From positions 1 to 5,970 of the forward strand of contig PLIQ01000159.1 in assembly GCA_003140115.1 (NCBI GenBank): a DNA stretch of 5,970 nt, read 5' to 3'. Both the position numbers and the translations under genes were made by a program. Origin of the DNA: Actinomycetota bacterium (GTDB taxonomy: Bacteria > Actinomycetota > Actinomycetes > Streptosporangiales > Streptosporangiaceae). The notes below the pieces were generated by a model. That model saw nothing but the letters and a program-made list of their open reading frames with translations. It was not told the DNA's origin and ran no database searches. Positions 1 through 5,786 of the stretch are shown in pieces. Each line of letters starts with the position of its first letter. The first letter of the stretch is position 1.

Positions 1-597
1 GACGGGTCGGTGCTGGCGCAGGAGTGGAGCGGTGAGATGGCCGTCCGGTGGGCCGTGCACCGCGCGGCTGCCTCCCAGTCTGGCAGCGACGGCGCGGCCT
101 GGCAGGACGGCAAGGCCGCCGCCGCGGCGGCCTGTGACGCCACCATCATCCCGGTCGTGACCGGCCAGATCGACCCCGCCGCCCTCGATGACCTGGTTGA
201 CCTGTGCCTGCAGTTCGCCGGCCACGGCCGCCACTGCGGCCCCGCCCCGGCCCAGAACCCGCCCGGTGACCCCAATCCGGCCGACAACCCGCCCGGTGAC
301 CCGAAACCCGCCGGGAACCCGTCCGGCGGCTGTGACGCCTGCCCGTCCGGCCCGCGGCCGCGCACGGCGCAGGCGCAGGAGATGCTCCGCCATGCGATCA
401 TCGGCAAGGCGGTCGACCTGGTCTCCGGCCCGGGCGGGCTGGCCAGTTTCCTGCGGACCCGGCTGCTGGGTGCCCGCCTGGCCGGTCCCAGCCTGCCGCT
501 GGACGTCGGGCGCAGCGCGGAGATCCCGGCCGCGATCCGCCGGGCGGTGATCCTGCGGGATCAGCACTGCCGGTGGGCCGGCGGATGCTTCCTCTAA
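1..597 (+). pseudogene. DUF222/HNH endonuclease family protein, C-terminally truncated (5' end outside window)
   Basis: The frame is open from base 1, so the gene begins upstream of the window. The visible protein matches the DUF222 part of the actinobacterial 13E12-type HNH family: a segment reading WAVHRAAAS, then WQDGKAAAAAACDA, then VVTGQIDPAALDDLVDLC, all typical from memory of the family. A Pro/Gly/Asn-rich linker with about 2.4 copies of a 10-residue unit (NPPGDPNPAD-like) follows. Near the end, IRRAVILRDQHCRWAGGC is the segment that normally leads straight into the HNH core (a CEVHH-like motif). Here it is followed by Phe-Leu-stop, encoded by the left 61-bp repeat. The nuclease active site is therefore absent and the gene is probably dead. 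Members are often present in several copies per genome; in Mycobacterium tuberculosis they form the REP13E12 repeats that serve as the attachment site of prophage phiRv1. Family is confident; loss of function is inferred. Confidence 0.85.
256..327 (+). repeat. 30-bp tandem repeat, about 2.4 copies, in the DUF222 linker
   Basis: Units start at 256, 286 and 316 (partial). Each begins AACCCG(C/T)CCGG and encodes a variant of NPPGDPxPAx. The period is exactly ten codons, so the reading frame is kept. It lies in the variable linker between the DUF222 region and the HNH region, where such low-complexity expansion is tolerated. It is not CRISPR-like because there are no spacers. Confidence 0.75.
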
Positions 598-640
598 ACA
601 CACACTAACGGCGAGAGCTAGGTGTCATCTAGTCCGTAGC
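580..640 (+). repeat. 61-bp direct repeat, left copy, at the break in the HNH gene
   Basis: Aligned without gaps to 3959-4019 it matches at 51 of 61 positions. The first 25 bases (GGCGGATgCTTCCTCTAAAC followed by ACACA) differ at a single position. A second conserved block is GCTAGGTGTCrTCTAsTCCG. The HNH reading frame runs into it and stops at TAA 595-597. Homology to the other copy ends at 640. It could be an attachment-site half, a short dispersed repeat, or the end of an insertion sequence. Confidence 0.8.
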
Positions 641-987
641 AATCCCGGGCAGAGCTTGCAAGTCGGCCCCGGAGGATTCAACTTGTACTGTCAGCTTGGG
701 AAGTCTGTGGCGCTGCATCGCAATCGATGTGCTGGCGACCTAGATGCATATCAGGCTGATGCGCTATCCCGCAACGTTCACGGCGGATGCGACTCAAGCC
801 CTTACCTGACCTCGCCGCTCTTCTTTCCTTACGGTTGGCACCAGGTCTTGCCGGGTGTCAGTCGCAGTCAGCGGGCCGGATCTGAAGTCCTCGTCGGCTC
901 GGGCATGTAGCAGGTATGTGACCTTCGTCATCATGGCGGGGACCTAGTACCTTGGCTGGATGATCGTTCGATCGGTTCACTGACGGT
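641..987. other. 347-base stretch with no supported gene
   Basis: This stretch lies just inside the left 61-bp repeat. It is visibly less GC-rich than its neighbours, and no frame shows a recognisable family. An 84-codon frame (656-910) has poor actinobacterial codon bias and no plausible ribosome site. Close to the next gene there is a small inverted repeat GATCG-tt-CGATC (962-973), about 15 bases before the start at 988, which could be an operator. No convincing sigma70-type promoter was found. Confidence 0.5.
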
Positions 988-1521
988 ATGTTCGTACGCG
1001 CCGAGGCCCAGGCGGAGATCAGCTTGACCCTGGCCCAGGCAAGGCTGGCGAACCTTGCCCGTGCCGGCTGGCTGCTGAGCGCCTCGCAAGGTGCCTACGG
1101 AGCCCCGGCCGCCGACCTGGCCCGGGCCGACCCGCCAGGTCCCGTGCGGGGGAAGTCCAGGCTGGTCAATGTGCATTTCCGGGACCTGGCCGCAGACGGC
1201 GGCCCGGCCCATCTGGCGCTCAGATGGGAGGCGATCGGGCCCGGCGGAGAGCTGTTCCCTACCCTGGATGCCGACATCACGCTCAGCCCGGCCGGGGAGC
1301 ACGGCACGACACTGACCCTGGCCGGGGTGTACCGGCCACCGCCCGGCAACCTGGGCGGTGAGCTGGATCAGGTGGTTTGGCGGCGCGTCGCCCAGGCTAC
1401 GATTCAGATGTTCGTCAACCGCATCGCTGACGCCATCATCGCCCCCGGCCCGGCGACTGAACCGGGCGGCGGAATCACCGATAAGGGTTGGTTCTGGCCG
1501 CCAACAGCCGAGGCGCCGTAG
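988..1521 (+). CDS. Small conserved actinobacterial protein, possibly START/SRPBCC-like
   Basis: The gene encodes 177 residues. I recognise it as a conserved but uncharacterised actinobacterial family, recalled to neighbour STAS/PAS/GAF regulators. It has a helical start (FVRAEAQAEI, then ARLANLARAGWLLSASQGAYG) and a core SRLVNVHF ... LALRWEAIGPGGELFPTLDADITL ... LTLAGVYRPPPG, which alternates in the way expected for beta strands. A helix LDQVVWRRVAQATIQMFVNRIADAI ends it. Alternating strands plus a long C-terminal helix would fit a START/SRPBCC ligand-binding fold, but that is inference. The ATG at 988 is chosen because VRAEAQAEI fits the family's usual beginning; no good Shine-Dalgarno sequence precedes it. 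The last about 24 residues (GPATEPGGG ... WFWPPTAEAP) look unlike the family. The gene faces the STAS-PAS gene across 26 bases, and a decayed paralogue lies at 2798-3206. Confidence 0.75.
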   Translation: MFVRAEAQAEISLTLAQARLANLARAGWLLSASQGAYGAPAADLARADPPGPVRGKSRLVNVHFRDLAADGGPAHLALRWEAIGPGGELFPTLDADITLSPAGEHGTTLTLAGVYRPPPGNLGGELDQVVWRRVAQATIQMFVNRIADAIIAPGPATEPGGGITDKGWFWPPTAEAP

Positions 1522-1541
1522 GCGCCATCCGGCGTAGCGCC
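1512..1541. terminator. Possible bidirectional hairpin between convergent genes
   Basis: GGCGCC-gta-GGCGCC (1512-1526) is a short GC-rich inverted repeat spanning the stop codon of the rightward gene. A second, GGCG-tag-CGCC (1531-1541), follows at once. They sit in the 26-base gap between two converging genes. No U-tract follows, so any terminator would be of the U-less kind proposed for actinomycetes. The evidence is position and symmetry only. Confidence 0.35.
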
Positions 1542-1547
1542 GTGATC

Positions 1548-2690
1548 TTACCCCGATCCGTTCCGCGGGGCGGGATCGGGCGGCTCATCATCGTCGTGGT
1601 CAGCGAACATGTGGTCATGGATCTCGCGGATCGTGTCGTCCAGGCGGCGCAGGGCGTCGGCGATCTGCTGCACGGCCACATCCTGGGGCAGGTCAATCGC
1701 GGCCTGCAGGCTGAGGCCGACGTGGAGGAGGCCGTTGACCACCCGGTCCAGGAGCCCCCGGCTGCGGCGCGCCTGTTCTGCTGCGGCGGCGGCGCGGGCC
1801 AGATCGGCGAGGTCAGCGCGCGGCAGGTCCGCCGTGACGTCCCGGATCACGGCCAGGATAAAACGGCCCGTCGCGGTCGGCACCGGGCTCAGGCTCACCC
1901 GGACCGGGAATGTGCTGCCGTCCTTGCGCCGCCCGGGCAGCCGCGCCCTGGCGGCCATCGGCCGGGCAGTCGGCTGCTGCGCGTATCCGGCCCGCAGGCT
2001 GATGTGCGCTGCCCGCAGGTCAGCGGGGACCAGCGACTCGACCGGCTGGCCGATCAGCTCACCGGGCACATAGCCGAACATGTCCTCTGCCCGCCGGTTA
2101 GCCAGCACCACCACGCCATCGTCACCTGTCAGCACCACCCCGTCGTCCAGGGCGTCGACCAGCCCCCACACCACCGCCGCAGTGACCCCCGCGGCCTGAG
2201 ACCTATTCCTTGGCGCGGCGGCCCGCCGCCGACGCGGCGAGACCTGGTCCTCGCCCTGCCCCTTGCCTGGCCTTGGCACCAGGGGGATGACACCTGGTAT
2301 CGCCGCGGCGATGGCAGCCTGTACGGACGGATAGATCGAGACCAGCCGGTCCAGCCCGCTGGCATCCAGGACCCGCCGGACAATCTGGGCGGTGACCGCC
2401 ACCCGCAGCTGCGCGCCGCTGACAGAGGCACGCTGGTAGGCGCGCAGAAGAGCATCCGCGCCGCCGTGATCACACGAAACCGTCCCGGTCATATCCGCGA
2501 TCAGCACGACGGCGCCCCGGTTGACCAGTTCCAGCAACTGCTCGCGGATCGGCCCGGAATTAGATACGCCGATATGTTCCGGCAGCGTCACCACCGCCTG
2601 CCTTCCCGTCCACCGCACCGGGCACGGGCCATCAGGCACGGCAGCAACCAGCGCATCCGTCAAGGCCAGGGCACCGCAAAGCGGCGGCAC
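1548..2690 (-). CDS. STAS-PAS protein with a degenerate histidine-kinase DHp-like C-terminus
   Basis: 380 residues. A STAS domain lies at about 25-130 (VRWTGRQAVVTLPEHIGVSN ... VLIADMTGTVSCDHGGADALL). A charged linker at 140-165 leads to a PAS domain at about 178-288 (LDDGVVLTGDDGVVVLANRR, AEDMFGYVPGELIGQPVESL, RRKDGSTFPVRVSL, ILAVIRDVTADL). The C-terminal helices at about 300-365 (GLLDRVVNGLLHVGLSLQAA, then LRRLDDTIREIHDHMF) resemble the HisKA_3-type dimerisation helix LHDxVIQRLFxxGLxLQ. There is no ATPase domain. The phospho-accepting His of that helix is Leu314. In the STAS domain the usual DSSG is DHGG (74-77), so the phospho-Ser of RsbV/SpoIIAA-like proteins is Gly76. It is probably a cytoplasmic sensor/scaffold that does not use phosphotransfer. 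The GTG at 2690 is the longest start; the in-frame GTG at 2639 (VPDGPCPVRW) fits the family's N-terminus better. Confidence 0.8.
   Translation of the reverse strand: MPPLCGALALTDALVAAVPDGPCPVRWTGRQAVVTLPEHIGVSNSGPIREQLLELVNRGAVVLIADMTGTVSCDHGGADALLRAYQRASVSGAQLRVAVTAQIVRRVLDASGLDRLVSIYPSVQAAIAAAIPGVIPLVPRPGKGQGEDQVSPRRRRAAAPRNRSQAAGVTAAVVWGLVDALDDGVVLTGDDGVVVLANRRAEDMFGYVPGELIGQPVESLVPADLRAAHISLRAGYAQQPTARPMAARARLPGRRKDGSTFPVRVSLSPVPTATGRFILAVIRDVTADLPRADLADLARAAAAAEQARRSRGLLDRVVNGLLHVGLSLQAAIDLPQDVAVQQIADALRRLDDTIREIHDHMFADHDDDEPPDPAPRNGSG
1552..1580 (-). terminator. 8-bp stem hairpin at the 3' end of the STAS-PAS gene
   Basis: CCCGATCC (1552-1559) and GGATCGGG (1573-1580) pair perfectly around a 13-base loop. 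On the minus strand the hairpin lies just before the stop codon (TAA, 1550-1548). It may take part in termination or mRNA 3' stability, but it lies inside the coding sequence and has no U-tract, so this is tentative. Confidence 0.25.
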
Positions 2691-2733
2691 CGCTGGTGGG
2701 TAGAGGGGGTGACTGGCGCATCGTTAAAGCACC

Positions 2734-2763
2734 TTACTATCAGCCGGGGAAACCGGTGGACAA
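2734..2763 (-). promoter_or_regulatory. Candidate promoter for the STAS-PAS gene
   Basis: Reading leftward, TTGTCC (2763-2758) is followed after 18 bases by TAGTAA (2739-2734). Both are partial matches to the actinobacterial housekeeping consensus. Transcription would start near 2727, some 37 bases before the GTG at 2690. A weak, pattern-only call. Confidence 0.3.
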
Positions 2764-2797
2764 CCTTGCGATCCGTAGCTACCTGTGCGGGCATCGG

Positions 2798-3206
2798 GAC
2801 CCGTTCCGGGTCGGCCCGCTGGGTGCCGCGCCGGGCATGTCCAAGCTGGTCGAAGTGCATTTCCTGAAAGTGGTGACCCGCGGTGAGTCCGCTGTGCTCG
2901 CGCTGCGGTGGGAGGCTACCGGGCCGGGCGGCAGGCCGTTCTCGCCCTGGATGCCGACATGTCGCTGACCCCTGCCGGGGAGCATTCCACCCGGCTCTCG
3001 CTGGCCGGGGTCTACCGGCCTCCGCTCGCTGCTCTCGGCGCGGGCCTGGACAGGGCGGTCTTTCACAAGGTGGCCGACGCGACGGTCGGTCCCTGCTGCC
3101 CCGCGTCGCGGACGTTCTCGCCCGCCCCCAGGAGCCGGCCGGCGCCGTGCAGGGAACGGACATGACCGGGGCCGTTGCGCGCCGGGCAGTGGCCGAAATG
3201 CCCTAG
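2798..3206 (+). pseudogene. Second copy of the small conserved family, frameshifted twice and lacking its N-terminus
   Basis: Paralogue of 988-1521. Three consecutive frames together rebuild one family member. First comes RVGPLGAAPGMSKLVEVHFL with LALRWEATGPGGRPFS. Then, from near 2944, LDADMSLTPAGEHSTRLSLAGVYRPPL and LDRAVFHKVADATV. Then, from near 3086, RSLLPRVADVLARPQEPAGAVQGT, ending at TAG 3204-3206. Each change is explained by one missing base, judged by alignment with the intact copy (GGELFPTLDAD against GGRPFS-x-LDAD). The N-terminal about 40 residues (the RAEAQAEI ... SQGAYG part) cannot be found upstream. It faces the DHp-like gene at 3218-3559 with 11 bases between. Sequencing error could mimic the two indels, but not the missing N-terminus. 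Confidence 0.75.
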
Positions 3207-3217
3207 CCCGGCTGCCC

Positions 3218-3559
3218 TCAGGAGAGCGGATCAGGCTGATGGTGATCGAACACGACGTTCCTGACATCCCGGATCGCCAGGTCCAGCTCGGCGATGGCTT
3301 CCTGGACCTTCCCGGCTCCCGGATGGCCGCCGATCAGCCCCAGGGCCGTTTCGAGAGCGAGCCCAGCCGAGAACAGCCGGTGCACCACGAGGTCGTTCAG
3401 GCTTGCGGCGATGCGGTCGCGATCCTGCACCAGGAGAAGAGTCGCCTCCGCCCAGTCGCATGGCCTCCCGGGTGGGGGATCACGCGTCGGCCGTATGCTC
3501 GCCTCGCCTAGTTCTGATATCGCCCTGCAGCAGAGCGGCACGCTTGATGATATGGACAT
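3218..3559 (-). CDS. Short stand-alone DHp-like (HisKA_3-type) helical protein lacking the phospho-His
   Basis: The recognisable part is residues 36-106 of the 113-residue frame: WAEATLLLVQDRDRIAASLN, then DLVVHRLFSAGLALETALGL, then KVQEAIAELDLAIRDVRNVVFD. This matches the two dimerisation helices of NarL-partner sensor kinases (the LLQDRDRIARDLHDLVIQRLFATGM pattern), with Asn55 where the phospho-accepting His belongs. No sensor domain precedes it and no ATPase domain follows. Such small His-less DHp proteins seem to occur elsewhere in actinomycetes, from memory. The first about 35 residues look non-homologous, so the true start is uncertain: the GTG encoding Val44 is an alternative to the ATG at 3559. 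It may be a dimerising adaptor, or the remnant of a longer PAS/GAF kinase. Confidence 0.6.
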   Translation of the reverse strand: MSISSSVPLCCRAISELGEASIRPTRDPPPGRPCDWAEATLLLVQDRDRIAASLNDLVVHRLFSAGLALETALGLIGGHPGAGKVQEAIAELDLAIRDVRNVVFDHHQPDPLS

Positions 3560-3958
3560 CGTCGGATACCTGAGTCCTAACCGGCCGTGACTGGGTGTGC
3601 CGCCAGGGTCCGGAGCGACGCGGGTTACCTGCGCATTTGCTCGGGCCTGGCGCAGGGTTCTGATGGATGCTTCTCCACCAGCGACACTACGCCTTGGTCC
3701 TGCGCCTGGATAGGCGTGACCGGCTCACCATCAGCCTGCGGTGCCGCCAGAGTCCACCTAGTCCCGTCCATCTCCCTCGCAGGTGCCCGATCCGAGGGGA
3801 GCGGGTGCCGTGTCAGGGCTCGGTGTAGGCGAATCGCGCCAGCGACGCCGAAGGCGGTCTTGGAGACGGCCGCCGCGAGGTTGGCTTCGGGGCGTGGACG
3901 TCATCGACATCACCGGCCCGCGTGTACGACTACTGTCCACATGTACGACTACTAACTG
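3560..3958. other. 399-base stretch with no supported gene
   Basis: No frame gives a recognisable product. Two weak protein-like frames overlap on opposite strands. On the minus strand, 3771-3625 (48 codons) begins MDGTRWTLAAPQADGEP and contains LVEKHPSEPCARPEQMRR; the same frame is open further upstream (AVSKTAFGVAGAIRLHRALT), without a start. On the plus strand, 3667-3828 (53 codons) contains YALVLRLDRRDRLTISLRC. Neither has a good ribosome site. This may be decayed coding DNA. The stretch ends in a 12-bp direct repeat next to the right 61-bp repeat. Confidence 0.4.
3923..3953 (+). repeat. 12-bp direct repeat TGTACGACTACT, two copies 19 bp apart
   Basis: Perfect copies lie at 3923-3934 and 3942-3953. 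The 7-base spacer reads GTCCACA. The pair ends 5 bases before the right 61-bp repeat. Two closely spaced direct 12-mers beside a recombination-like junction could be arm-type binding sites for a recombinase, or a regulator site. No protein partner is visible. Confidence 0.6.
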
Positions 3959-4019
3959 GGCGGATACTTCCTCTAAACACACATTTCCCGCGCGGGCTAG
4001 GTGTCGTCTACTCCGTTGC
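3959..4019 (+). repeat. 61-bp direct repeat, right copy, at the break in the flavoprotein gene
   Basis: Partner of 580-640. It contains a perfect 10-bp palindrome CCCGCGCGGG (3987-3996), where the left copy has CTAACGGCGAGAGCTAG, itself weakly self-complementary; most differences between the copies fall there. The flavoprotein homology begins 3 bases after the repeat, with an in-frame TAG (4020-4022) just before it. The position of the break mirrors the HNH gene, which ends at the other copy. Confidence 0.8.
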
Positions 4020-4022
4020 TAG

Positions 4023-4772
4023 ATGTTGCCGCAGGACGAGCCGGAAGCCAGCGAACTGATCACGAAGGTGTTCCGCCGCGAGGGCATCACGGTGCACACG
4101 GGCGCGCCGGCGAAGTCAGTCGGCCACGACGGCCGCGTGTTCACGGTCGCCGTGCGGGGCGGCCCGCAGGTGACCGGCGAGCGGCTGCTGGTGGCGACCG
4201 GGCGCCGGGCCGACCTGGCCAGCCTCGGCGCTGGCGCGATCGGCCAGGACGAGCACGCGAGCTACCTCGCGGTGGATGAGAACATGCGGGCGGCGCCCGG
4301 CGTGTGGGCGCTCGGCGACGTGGTCGGCAAGGGCGCCTACACACACATGTCCTTGTACCACGGCCGGATCATCCTCAGCCAGCTCCTGGGCCGCCCGTAC
4401 CACCCCGCCGAGTACCGCGCGGTACCGAGAGTCACCTTCACCGACCCGGAGATCGGCGCCGTCGGCCTGACCGAGGCGCAGGCCAGGGGACGTCTCGGTG
4501 ACAAGGTCAGTACCGGCATCCGCTGGATCCCGGACTCGGACCGCGGCTGGATACACAAGGCCGGCAACGACGGGTTCATCAAGCTGGTTGTCGACGGCGA
4601 GCGCGGCGTCCTGGCCGGCGCCACTTCAGCCGGGCCGGCCGGCGGGGAGGTGCTGAGCATGCTCGCCCTGGCGGTGCACGCCGCGGTGCCGGTGCAGCGG
4701 CTGCGGGACATGATCTACGCCTTCCCGACGTTCCACGGCGCCGTCCCGGAGGCCATCGGCAGGCTCAGCTGA
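4023..4772 (+). pseudogene. Pyridine nucleotide-disulfide oxidoreductase (mercuric reductase-like), N-terminally truncated
   Basis: 249 residues, about half the 450-480 usual for the family. What remains is the second part of the NAD(P)-binding domain (EASELITKVFRREGITVHTG, RLLVATGRRADLASLG), the FAD-contacting VWALGDVVGKGAYTH, and the dimerisation domain (VPRVTFTDPEIGAVGLTEAQ, then AFPTFHGAVPEAIGRLS). The classical HPTxxE catalytic motif is replaced by FPTFHGA, a variant I believe occurs in some subfamilies. The FAD-binding GxGxxG, the redox CxxxxC pair and the start of the NAD domain are missing, so redox catalysis is not expected. ATG 4023 directly follows an in-frame TAG and has no ribosome site. 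The upstream sequence is the right 61-bp repeat, which marks the break. The stop codon overlaps the converging acyl-CoA synthetase remnant. Confidence 0.85.
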
Positions 4773-4773
4773 G
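4764..4773. other. Palindrome CTCAGCTGAG carrying both convergent stop codons
   Basis: This perfect 10-bp palindrome makes both genes end in Leu-Ser-stop. The rightward stop is TGA 4770-4772 and the leftward stop is TGA 4767-4765. The coding sequences overlap by 8 bases. It may form a small hairpin, but the stem is too weak for a convincing terminator. Confidence 0.6.
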
Positions 4774-5617
4774 GCCGCGCTGGCTCGGCAGGCCGAGGGC
4801 GGCGGCGAGCCGGTGACGGTCGTCTGCTCCCTTGACGGTGTGGGGGAAGCTCGTCATGAAGAAGAACCGCTTGGGCACCTCGAACGCACTCAGCCTGGCT
4901 AGGCAGTACTGCTTCAGTTCCTCCTCGGTGGCGCTCTGCCCGGGACGCAGGATGACCGCGGCGTTGATCTCCTCCCCGTACATGGCGTCGGAGACCCCGA
5001 AGGACATGGCGTCCTGGATCTTCGGGCTGGCCTGCAGTACGGCGTCGACCTCGGCCGGGGAGATGTTCTCGCCGCCCCGCTCGATGATCTCCTTGATGCG
5101 CCCCTCAAGAAGAGGTACCCGGCGGTGTCGGCGTAGCCGAGGTGGCCGGTGTGGAACCAGCCGGCGGTGAAGCTCGCCGCGTTGGCGTCCGGGTTGCCGC
5201 GGTGACCGCGGCGCCGCGGATCCAGATCTCGCCCGTGACGCCGGCTGGGGCGGGGCTGCCGTCCGGGTTGGTGACCTGGATCTGCACCCCGGTGGGCACG
5301 CCGACCGAGGCGGGCTTGACCGGGCCGTCGGCCGGAAGCGGGTTGGACGCCGCCTGGTGGGCGGTCTCGGTCATCCCGTAGGCGGGAATCACCGGTGCCG
5401 AGAACGCCGCCTGCAGGTCGCTCAGGACCGCGGGCACGAGGGCGGCGCTGGCGGTGCGGATGAACCGCAGCCGGGGCGGATGGTCCTCCGGGTAGTCGTT
5501 CGCCGCCCGGACCAGGAGGATCTGGTGGATCGTCGGCACCGCGGTGTACCAGGTCGCCCCGACGCCGGCCAGGTCGGCCCAGAACGTGCTGGCTTGGAAC
5601 CGCCCGCCGCGGGGCAT
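4765..5617 (-). pseudogene. FadD-like acyl-CoA synthetase (AMP-binding), decayed
   Basis: Three leftward frames together give the C-terminal about 60% of an ANL-superfamily acyl-CoA synthetase, which activates a carboxylic acid as acyl-AMP and then acyl-CoA. From the 5' side come GGRFQASTFWADLAGVGATW, then IPAYGMTETAHQAAS (A5-type motif) and GVTGEIWIRG. The frame breaks near 5196-5200, where about 10 bases seem lost (a GYLG-like segment before NPDAN). Next is AASFTAGWFHTGHLGYADTA GYLFLRG, in which the A7-type TGDLGY Asp is His. A second break near 5097-5104, one base lost in a run of G, precedes RIKEIIERGGENISPAEVDA and AMSFGVSDAMYGEEINAAVI, then AFEVPKRFFF. The nucleotide-binding P-loop-like start (A3) is missing and the 5' side is fused to IS3 orfA. 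It is a pseudogene even if one break is a sequencing error. Confidence 0.85.
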
Positions 5618-5786
5618 CCAGGCGGCGCCTCGTCTCGGGCGCGACGTCGAAGTCGGCCGCGACCTCGTTGACCGACAGGTCACCACGACGGGCGACGGTG
5701 ACGACGTCGCGCTTGAACTCCGGAGGGAACTTCCTCGGCACGAAGACATCCTTCGAAGGGACCGGCGTCCGTCACAAGAGATGTCA
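5618..5786 (-). mobile_element. IS3-family orfA fragment and its probable terminal end
   Basis: From GTG 5741, preceded by AGGA with 7-base spacing, the frame encodes 37 residues (MPRKFPPEFKRDVV, VARRGDLSVNEVAADFDVAP, ET). This is the N-terminal helix-turn-helix of IS3-type orfA proteins that bind the element's ends. The match stops at about 5631. The next bases still resemble the family's VRRWM with one extra base before running into acyl-CoA synthetase sequence. The non-coding TGACATCTCTTGTGACGG (minus strand from 5786) is placed where the element's left end should be and begins with the TG common in IS3 ends; that boundary is inferred. The rest of orfA, orfB (DDE catalytic domain) and the other end are absent, so the fragment cannot move. 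Confidence 0.7.

Noticed and set aside
256..327. Tandem 30-bp units as a possible CRISPR array
   Set aside because: The units are contiguous, in frame and encode a Pro-rich linker; there are no spacers.
641..720. A possible tRNA or group II intron trace near the left junction
   Set aside because: GGATTCAAC looks a little like a T-loop, but no acceptor or anticodon stems can be drawn. No intron 5' GUGYG boundary or domain V-like hairpin was found.
656..910. An 84-codon plus-strand frame inside the left junction
   Set aside because: No family resemblance, no ribosome site and poor codon bias; treated as non-coding.
1488..2867. A 459-codon open frame on the plus strand
   Set aside because: It lies antisense to the STAS-PAS gene, is rich in Arg/His/Pro/Gln without any domain pattern, and is explained by high GC on the opposite strand of real coding DNA.
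3625..3771. A 48-codon minus-strand frame beginning MDGTRWTLAAPQ
   Set aside because: It looks faintly protein-like, but lacks a properly spaced ribosome site and I cannot assign it. It is noted only inside the intergenic entry.
3587..3955. A 122-codon plus-strand frame
   Set aside because: Composition is irregular, with Cys/Arg/Ser runs, no domain and no ribosome site.
4023..4772. The flavoprotein fragment as a functional short enzyme
   Set aside because: It lacks the FAD-binding GxGxxG and the redox cysteines, and its ATG has an in-frame stop directly before it and no ribosome site.
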